DNA of 64,000 nt from Balneolaceae bacterium (lineage in GTDB: Bacteria > Bacteroidota > Rhodothermia > Balneolales > Balneolaceae). Positions 9,214 to 17,900 of the stretch are shown here, piece after piece. The DNA is taken from positions 1 through 64,000 of the forward strand of contig JAXHMM010000005.1 in the NCBI GenBank assembly GCA_034521445.1, in the 5' to 3' direction. Position numbers and translations under genes: made by a program. The notes beneath the pieces are model-generated. The model saw only the letters and a program-made list of their open reading frames with translations, had not been told where the DNA came from and did not search any database. Numbering within the stretch: the stretch's first letter is position 1; the number at the start of each line of letters is the position of its first letter.

Positions 9214-10221
9214 TCAGCCGGAACGGCCGTAGCGGTCGAGGTACCACTGCAGGGTCTCCCGCAGGCGGTCCTGGAAACTGCCCTCGGCCTTCCAGCCCAG
9301 CTCGCCCTTGATCTTGGAGGCGTCGATGGCGTAGCGGAAGTCGTGTCCCGGCCGGTCCTCCACAAAGGTGATCAGCGACTCGTGCCCGCCTTCGGGCGCA
9401 TCGTCCGTCAGCTCGTCGAGCTGCCGGCACATGAGGCGCACCAAATCGATGTTCTTCCACTCGTTGTCGCCCCCCACGTTGTAGGTCTCCCCGGAGCGCC
9501 CTTCCCGGAAGGCGAGGTCGAGGGCCCGGCAGTGGTCGACCACGTAGAGCCAGTCGCGCACGTTCTCCCCGCGCCCGTAGACGGGAATATCGTCGTGCGC
9601 CAGGGCCGTGCGGATCACCGTGGGAATGAGTTTCTCGTCGTGCTGGTGCGGGCCAAAGTTGTTGGAGCAGTTGGTGGTCACCACATTCATGCCGTAGGTG
9701 TGATGGTAGGAGCGCACCAGAAAATCGCTGCCCGCCTTGGTGGCCGAATAGGGCGAATTGGGGGCATAGGGAGTGGTTTCGGAGAAGGCGCCCTCATCAC
9801 CCAGGGTGCCGTAGACCTCGTCGGTGGAGACGTGCAGGAAGCGGCTGTCGGACCAGCGCTCCTGGTCGCCGCTCCAGAGCCGGCGGCACTCCTCCAGCAG
9901 GTTGAACGTGCCCACCACGTTGGAGAGCACAAACGGTTCGGGTCCCTTGATGGAGTTGTCCACGTGCGATTCGGCCGCCAGGTGAAATATCCCCCGGGGT
10001 TCAAAGTCGTGCACAGCCTTGCGCACGGCCTCGCGGTCGACCAGGTCGATCTTCTTGAAGTAGTAGCGTCCGGACGATTTCACCGGCTCCAGGTACTCGG
10101 GGTTGGAGGCGTAGGTGAGCTTGTCCAGGTTGAGGATCTCCCAGTCGGGGTGCTCCTCGAGCAGGTGCATGATGAGATTGGATCCGATAAAGCCGGCTCC
10201 GCCGGTCACGATGATACGCAT
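9214..10221 (-). CDS. rfbB: dTDP-glucose 4,6-dehydratase
   Basis: Second step of dTDP-L-rhamnose synthesis: NAD-dependent conversion of dTDP-glucose to the 4-keto-6-deoxy sugar. The Rossmann motif GGAGFIGSN lies at residues 7-15; the active-site segment STDEVYGTLG and the YxxxK pair (SPYSATKAGSDFLV) follow. 335 residues is the usual length. It is the last gene of a leftward rfbD > rfbC > rfbB operon with 1-base and 8-base gaps. Confidence 0.96.
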   Translation of the reverse strand: MRIIVTGGAGFIGSNLIMHLLEEHPDWEILNLDKLTYASNPEYLEPVKSSGRYYFKKIDLVDREAVRKAVHDFEPRGIFHLAAESHVDNSIKGPEPFVLSNVVGTFNLLEECRRLWSGDQERWSDSRFLHVSTDEVYGTLGDEGAFSETTPYAPNSPYSATKAGSDFLVRSYHHTYGMNVVTTNCSNNFGPHQHDEKLIPTVIRTALAHDDIPVYGRGENVRDWLYVVDHCRALDLAFREGRSGETYNVGGDNEWKNIDLVRLMCRQLDELTDDAPEGGHESLITFVEDRPGHDFRYAIDASKIKGELGWKAEGSFQDRLRETLQWYLDRYGRSG

Positions 10222-10222
10222 G

Positions 10223-10759
10223 TCAAAACAGGTCTTTGAAGGTTACTTCGTTAAGGGTGGGCAGCTCGCGATCCTTTTCGGAGAGGACGGGGTCCTCCAC
10301 CTGCCAGTCGATGGCCAGGTCGGGATCGTCCCAGCGAATGCCCCGCTCCCCCTTCGGAAAATAGTAATCGCTGCACTTGTAATACACCACGGCGCTTTCG
10401 GAGAGCACGGAAAAGCCGTGGGCAAAGCCCTCGGGTATGTAGAGCTGGTACATGTTGGTGCCCGAAAGGCGGTGGGCCGTATGCAGCCCGTAGGTGGTGG
10501 ACCCCTCGCGTAGGTCCACCGCCACGTCGAGGATCTCCCCGCTCACGGCCATCACCAGCTTGGCCTGCGGGTGCTCGATCTGGTAATGTAGCCCGCGCAC
10601 TACACCCTGCCGGGAGCGGGAGAGGTTGTCCTGCACGAAGTCCAGGTCCGCGGGAAATTCCTCACGCCGGTAGGTCTCGGTAAAAAAACCGCGGTCGTCG
10701 TCGTACTTCTCCGGCACCAGCAGGAGTACGCCGTTGAGAGGGGTTCGTTGAATATTCAT
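10223..10759 (-). CDS. rfbC: dTDP-4-dehydrorhamnose 3,5-epimerase
   Basis: Cupin-fold epimerase, third step of dTDP-L-rhamnose synthesis. DRGFFTETYRREEF, the catalytic-His segment GVVRGLHYQ and IPEGFAHGFSVLSE are family signatures. 178 residues, full length. It lies between rfbD and rfbB. Confidence 0.96.
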   Translation of the reverse strand: MNIQRTPLNGVLLLVPEKYDDDRGFFTETYRREEFPADLDFVQDNLSRSRQGVVRGLHYQIEHPQAKLVMAVSGEILDVAVDLREGSTTYGLHTAHRLSGTNMYQLYIPEGFAHGFSVLSESAVVYYKCSDYYFPKGERGIRWDDPDLAIDWQVEDPVLSEKDRELPTLNEVTFKDLF

Positions 10760-10767
10760 GTGGGGCG

Positions 10768-11652
10768 TCAGCTTTCGTGGTTTTCCTTGAGTTCCTCCAG
10801 CAGCGAGCCGAGCCCCTCTTCCCAGGAGGCCATGGGGCGGCCGGTCGCCTCCTCCAGCCTGCGGCAGCAGAGCTTGGAGAAGGCGGGCCGGCGGGCTCTG
10901 CTCTCAAAGGCCTCCGAGGAGACCGCCTCCAGCTCCACCTCCAGCCCGGCCCGATCGAAGATGGCCTCCGCAAAATCGTGCCAGGTGAGGATGCCGGCGG
11001 AGCTGCAGTGCCAGGTGCCCTCCGCCCCATCTTCCATCAGTGCCAGGCTGCGGCGCACCGCCTGCCGGGTGAAGGTGGGGCTACCCCACTGGTCGTCCAC
11101 CACCTGCAAATGGTCCCGTTCACTCGCCAGCCGCAGCATGGTTTTCACGAAGTTGCCGCCGCCGGCCCCGCAGAGCCACGACAGGCGCAGGATGAGGTGC
11201 CGGCAGCCGGAGGCGCGGATGGCCTCCTCACCCCGCCACTTGGTCTCCCCGTACCAGTTGAGGGGACTTGTGCGGTCCTCCTCGCGGTAGCCCTCCGGGC
11301 GACGCGCGCGGTCGTCGGCGCGGCCGGGAAAAACATAGTCGGTGGAGTAGTGCATCAGCATGATGCCACGTTCTGCGCAAAGATCTGCCAGGGCGCCCAC
11401 GGCTTCGGCGTTGACCTGCAGGGCGCGGTCGCGCTCCTCCTCGGCACGGTCCACCGCCGTATAGGCGGCGCAGTTAACCACCGCGTGGGGCTCCTCCCGG
11501 TCCAGTTCAGCACTCACGGCCCCGGCGTCGGTAATGTCCAGCCCGGAGGCGTCACGGGGCGCCAGACGCAAACCGGAACCCTCCGGCGAACGGGCGTGGC
11601 GTACCCACTCCACTCCCAACTGTCCTCTGGCGCCCGTAAGCAGTATATTCAT
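10768..11652 (-). CDS. rfbD: dTDP-4-dehydrorhamnose reductase
   Basis: Final NAD(P)H-dependent step giving dTDP-L-rhamnose. The ATG at 11652 begins MNILLTGARGQLG, the family's N-terminal nucleotide-binding motif; an upstream ATG adds 24 residues of no family character. AVVNCAAYTAVDRAE, MHYSTDYVFPG and YGETKWRGEEAI (catalytic Tyr/Lys) are visible. 294 residues. No rfbA (glucose-1-phosphate thymidylyltransferase) is present in the window, so the first step must be encoded elsewhere. Confidence 0.95.
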   Translation of the reverse strand: MNILLTGARGQLGVEWVRHARSPEGSGLRLAPRDASGLDITDAGAVSAELDREEPHAVVNCAAYTAVDRAEEERDRALQVNAEAVGALADLCAERGIMLMHYSTDYVFPGRADDRARRPEGYREEDRTSPLNWYGETKWRGEEAIRASGCRHLILRLSWLCGAGGGNFVKTMLRLASERDHLQVVDDQWGSPTFTRQAVRRSLALMEDGAEGTWHCSSAGILTWHDFAEAIFDRAGLEVELEAVSSEAFESRARRPAFSKLCCRRLEEATGRPMASWEEGLGSLLEELKENHES

Positions 11653-11956
11653 CAATAATTTCGTATCATTAAGCAATGTTGAGGGGCCCGCAGTCCGCAT
11701 CAGGAGGGACACGGAAGAGAACACGGCAAACCGCCTGTAAATATATTGCGTATATCAAGAACTTCACAACGACTTCCGGGAAAGGGCACAGCCGCCGGAA
11801 CACACAGACTTTCCCGCTAAAGAAGAATGGTTACAGGGTCGATAATTGCCGTAAAAACAACCTCTTGCGGCCCTCCGAGGTTAAGACATTCTAATTGAGG
11901 GCTGAGGGCGGCACTCGTTATTTTTTTATACTTCGGTGGATTCCCAATATCGCCCC
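11653..11956. other. Divergent intergenic region between rfbD and the giant T9SS protein
   Basis: About 300 bases that must hold promoters for both the leftward rfb operon and the rightward 7.3-kb gene. AT-rich stretches occur near 11740-11760 and 11921-11932. I see no exact match to the Bacteroidota -7/-33 promoter consensus and no convincing small gene or RNA. Confidence 0.5.
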
Positions 11957-14900
11957 ATGCGTAGCCTGACCTTACTCCGTACCCTGGTACCCCTGCTGGC
12001 TCTCCTGTTCGGCGTGAGCGTGGGATCGGTCTATGCGCAGCCGGAAGACATCACGCTCCAGTACAAAAACAACAACGCCAACAACCCCACGCAGTCGCCC
12101 CAGCCCCACATGCGGCTGATCAACAACGGGTCGTCCACCCTTAACCTGTCGGACCTCACCATCCGCTACTGGTTTACCTCCGAGCCTTCGGGACAGGACG
12201 TCTACGCCCTTTACTCGGCGGCCGTGGGCAACGGCGAGGTGAACGGCACCTTCGGGACGGTCAACGGCCAACGCTACCTGGAGATCAGCTTCACCTCCAA
12301 CGCGGAGATTCCGGGCTACCTGGGCGGCAACGGCAATCCCAACGACTTCCCGGCGGGTGCAAGCACAGGCAATATTCAGAATTCCTTCCACGACGACGGC
12401 TGGAATAACTACGACCAGAGCGACGACTTCTCCTTCGACCCGAACGAGACCTCCTACCCGGGCAACACCACCACCGCCAACAACACCAACATTACGGTGT
12501 ACTACCAGGGCAGCCTGGTATCGGGATCGGGTCCCCCGGGCACGGCACAGGCCGAGGAGATGAGCATTACCCAGCAGCCCACCGGCGGCACAGCCGGGCA
12601 GATCTTTTCGCCGCCCCCCACCGTGCTGCTGGAAGACGCCAATGGCAACCCGGTGGAGGGCGTAGAAGTGACCGTCACCCTCAACCAGGGCAGCTTTGCG
12701 GGGGGCAGCACCACCATACTGACTACCGACGCCAGCGGAGAAGCCACCTTTGACGACCTGAGCATCAACACGGCCAACACCGGCTATGAGCTCACTTTTG
12801 ACGCCGCCGCCGACCTGGTTTCCGACGAAGTCTCCAATTCCTTCAGCATTAGCGCCGCGGCGGCCGACCAGATCTCCATCTCCCAGCAGCCTCCCGCCTC
12901 CACTGCCGCGGGACAGACCCTCTCTTCCGCCCCGGCCGTGACCATCACCGACGCCTTCGGCAACCCGGTCTCCGGCTCCGACATCACCATCACCCTCAAC
13001 AAGAACAGTTTTGCCTCCGGCACTCTCACCCGAAGTACCAACAGCTCGGGTGTGGCCGCCTTCAATGACCTGGTGATCACGACCAAGGCCACCGGCTACA
13101 AGATCACCTTCGACCCGGCCGCGGGGGGACTGTCCGACCGCATCACGGGCAACTTTGCCATCACGGAAGCAGCCGCCAGCCAGATGAGCGTCACCACCCA
13201 GCCGGGGGAATCGGTAACCAACGGAACGGTCGAGGGTCCCCCCACGGTGCGGGTGACCGACACCTACGGCAACGGCATATCCGGGGTGAACGTAACCGTT
13301 TCAGAGACAGGGGGCTACACCTTCGACGCCGGCACGCTGACGCGCGCCACCGGCTCCAACGGCTTCGCCGCCTTCGACGACCTGGAGATCCATACCGCCG
13401 ACACCGGCTACCAGCTTACCTTCGACGCATCAGCCGGCGGGGTGTCGAACGTCAATTCCAACACCTTCGATGTGGTCTCGTCAGGCGGCAGTATGACGGT
13501 GAATGCCAGTCCCGGACAGAGCATCGCCGGAGTGACCCTCTCCCCCTCCCCGCAGGTGACCCTGGAAGACGATCAGGGGAATCCCCTCTCGGGCGTGGAC
13601 ATCACGGTCACCCTTAATCAGAACAGCTTCGCGTCGGGCACCCTCACGCGCACCACCAACGGTTCGGGCGTAGCCACTTTCAACGACCTGGTGGTCACCG
13701 CCGCCGAGAGCGGCTACCAGATCACCTTTGACGCCGACCAGACGGGCGTAGCCAACGCCTACACCTCCAGCTTCGAGGTGGTGGCGGCTAGCGCCTCCTC
13801 TATGAGCATGGAGACCCAGCCGGTCAACACCTCCTCAGGCAGCATCCTGGGGGGACCACCGGCCGTTACGCTCGTCGACACCTACGGCAACCCCGTCTCC
13901 GGGGTGGACATTACGGTCACCCTCAACCAGAACAGCTTCGCCTCGGGCACCACCGTGGTGGCGACCGACGCCGGCGGGGAGGCCGAATTCAATGACCTGG
14001 TGATCAGCACGGCCGATACCGGCTACGAACTCACCTTCGACGCGGACGCCAGCGGGGTTTCCAACGTGATCTCCAACAACTTTAACGTCACGGCGGGCTC
14101 GGCCAGCAACATGTCCATCTCCCAGCAGCCGACGCAGTCCACTGCCGGGGTGACCCTCTCCCCCGCCCCGGCCGTGACCCTTACCGACGGGCAGGGCAAT
14201 CCCGTTCAGGGCGTGAGCGTGACGGTTAGCCTCAACAAGAACAGCTTTTCTGGGGGCAGCACCACCGTAGTCAACACCAATTCCAGCGGGGTGGCCACTT
14301 TCGGCAACCTGAAAATCGGCACGGCCGCCTCCGCCTACCAGCTCACCTTCAGCGCCAGCGGGGTAAGTAACGCCGTCTCCAACACCTTCAACGTGGTGCA
14401 GCCCAACCCGGCCTTCGGCTCCATCACCGTGGAGTACAAGAATGACAATACCAGCAGCACCTCCCAGCAGCTCGAGCCCTGGATGCGTCTCAACAACGAA
14501 AGCAACGTAGACATCAACCTGAGCGACCTGACCGTGCGCTACTGGTTTACCTCCGAACCGCCGGGGCAGGACGTGCACGTGGTGGATTTCGCGGAGATGA
14601 CCAATGACGATAGCAACATCACCGGTACCTTCGGCACCATCGACGGAAACCACTTCCTGGAAGTCGGTTTCGACTCGGATATCGTGGTGCCTATCGGACT
14701 GGGCGGCGATGGCAGCACGCCGGACCTCTTTCCGGTCAACGCCAATACGGGCGCCATCCAGCAGCGCATCCACGACGACGGCTTCGCCAACTACGACCAG
14801 ACCAACGACTACTCCTACGACGCCACTAAGACCAGCTACACCGAACACGACAAGATCACCATCTACTACAAGGGCAGCCTGGTCTGGGGCACCCCGCCCT

Positions 14901-17900
14901 CCGGCGCTGCCGAAGCGGAGGAGATGACCATCACCCAGCAGCCCACCGGCACAACCGCAGGGCAGTCTCTCTCCCCCTCGCCCACCGTGCTGCTGGAAGA
15001 CGCCCAGGGCAACCCGGTGGAGGGCGTGGACGTGACGGTGACCGTCAACCAGAACTCCTTCAGCGGGGGAAGCACGACTGTGGTGACCTCCAACGCCAGC
15101 GGGGAGGCTGTCTTCGATAATCTGAGTTTCCAGAACGCGGCCTCCGGCTACGAGCTTACTTTTAATGCCGACGCGAACCTGGTAGACAACAAGACCTCCA
15201 ACTCTTTTACCATCAGCGCCGCGGCAGCCAGCCAGATGAGTATCACGCAGCAGCCTCCCTCTTCGGCGACCGCCGGCGCCACACTGAATCCGGCGCCCAA
15301 GGTCACCCTCACCGACGCCTACGGCAACGTAAAATCGGGCGAGAACGTGACGGTCTCCCTCAATAAGAACAGCTTCTCCTCGGGTACACTGACCCGCACC
15401 ACCAACAGTTCAGGGGTGATCACCTTTTCGGGACTGGTCATCACCGCTGCCGCCTCGGGCTACAAAATCGTATTCGACGCCGCCGCCTCCGGCGTAGCCA
15501 ACAAGGAGTCCAATACCTTTACCGTCAACCCCGCCGCGGCCAGTACGGCCACCATCACCACCCAGCCCGGGGAATCGGTGACCACGGGCTCGGTCGAGGG
15601 GCCTCCGGCGGTCAAGATCACCGACACCTACGGCAACCCCATTTCAGGGGTTAATGTCACTGTTTCAGAGACCGGAGGCTACACCTTTGACGCAGGAACG
15701 CTGACCAGGGCAACCGGCTCAAACGGTATCGCCACCTTCAATGACCTGGAGATTCACAGCGCCGCCTCCGGCTACCAGCTTACCTTCGAACCGGCGCCGG
15801 GCAGCGTCTCCAGCCTCAACTCCAACACCTTTACCGTAGTAGAGCCCGCAGGCTCGATGACCATCGACGCCGAGCCGGGTCAGACCACCGCGGGACAGAC
15901 GCTGAGTCCCGCACCCTCGGTCACCCTGGTGGACGGCCAGGACAATCCCCTCCAAGGGGTAAACATTACCGTGAGCGTCAACCAGAACAGCTTTGCATCG
16001 GGGACCGTAACCGTGCAGACCAACAGTTCGGGCGTGGCCACCTTCAGCGACCTGGTGATCGAGGCGGCGGCCTCCGGCTACCAGATCACCTTCGATGCCG
16101 ACGAGACGGGAGTACCCAATGTGGTGACCAGCTCCTTCGAGGTGGTGGCGGCCAACGCCACCGCACTGAACATTACCACCCAGCCGGCCAACACCGAAAC
16201 GGGAAATACCCTGGAGGGTCCCCCTGCGGTGGTCCTGACCGACAACTTCGGCAACCCCGTGCAGGGCACCAATATTACGGTCAGCCTGAACAAGAACAGC
16301 TTCGATTCGGGCACCACCACCCTGGCGACGGACGGATCCGGTGAGGCGGTATTCGACGACCTGGTCATCTCCACTATCGCCACGGGCTACGAGCTCAGCT
16401 TTGACCCCGATGCCCAATACGTCTCCAATGCCCTCTCTGACGATTTTGACGTGACGGCAGGGGCGGCGGACGACCTGGAGATCACCACGCAACCCAGCGA
16501 ATCCACCTCCGACGTAACCATCTCCCCGGCCCCGGTGGTGCTGGTGACCGACGGCGGCGGCAACCCGGTTTCAGGAATAAATGTGAGCGTCAGTCTGAAC
16601 AAGAGCAACTTTACGGGAGGAAGCACTACCGTAGCCACCAGCGACGCCAGCGGCGAGGCCGTTTTCAACAACCTGAGCATCAGCACGGCCGACACAGGCT
16701 ACGAATTGAGTTTCAGCACCACCGGCCTCACCTCAGTCACCTCCGACGCCTTTGAAGTGGTGCAGCCCAATCCGCCCTTCGGCAGCATTCGCCTGCAGTA
16801 CCGGAACAATGCAACCAACACCACCAGCGAGACCATCCAGCCCTGGATCAAGATTTTCAACGACAGCAACCTGGACATCAACCTAAGCGACCTGACCGTG
16901 CGCTACTGGTTTACCTCCGAACCTGCCGGATCGGATGAGTATGTGGTAGACTTCGCCGAGATGACCAACGACGAAAGCAACTTCAGCGGATCCTTCAATA
17001 CCGAGGAGGGGCGCTACTTTCTGGAAGTCGGTTTCGACTCGGATATCGTGGTGCCTATCGGACTGGGCGGCGACGGAAGCACGCCCAACCTCTTTCCCGC
17101 CTCGGCCTCCACGGGCGGCATCCAGCAGCGCATTCACGACGACAATTTCCAGAATTACGACCAGAGCGACGACTATTCCTTCAATCCCACCATCACCAAC
17201 TACTCCGACTTCGACTCCATCAACGTCTACTACAAGGGACAGTTGATCTGGGGCGACGCACCGCCCATGACCGAGACCTATTACAGCCGGCAGACCGGCA
17301 GCTGGGGCAACGCCACCAACTGGTCCACTGTCAGCCACACTGGCGCCGTGGCCACCGTGCCTCCGGGCCCCGAGGACGAGGTGATCATCGGCAGCGGACA
17401 CAAGATTACCCTGACCGACAACATAACCAACGATAATTCGGTCACCGTCTCCGGGACCGGCAAGCTCTACACGGGCAACTGGGTGCTGGACGGCACGGGA
17501 GATTTCGTACTGGAGCCAGACGGTACGCTGCAGGTGGGCTCAGTCAACGGAATCAACGCAAACATCTCCTCCGGCAGCATCCAGAGCGATGGCACGCGCA
17601 GCTACAGCGCTTCGGCCGATTACATCTTCCAGGCCGGGTCACCCCAGACCACCGGCGACGGGCTCCCCGCCACCCTGCAGGGCGATCTGACCATCGACAA
17701 TTCCACCGGCGTGACGGCCGACAAATCCTACGAGGTAAACGGCACGCTTTTCCTCAATAGCGGTCCCTTCATCTTCGAAGACGGCGACGAGCTGCTCGCC
17801 AACGACAAGACGGTCAGCTCAGGCGAGCTTACCTTCCGCCTGGAAGTGGACAGCCCGCGCGGCTACCGCCTGCTCTCCTCCCCCATTGACACCGATTTCG

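Noticed and set aside
12560-16770. Regular repeats that might look like a CRISPR or satellite array
   Set aside because: They are in-frame coding repeats of about 100 residues within one protein, without short direct repeats and unique spacers.
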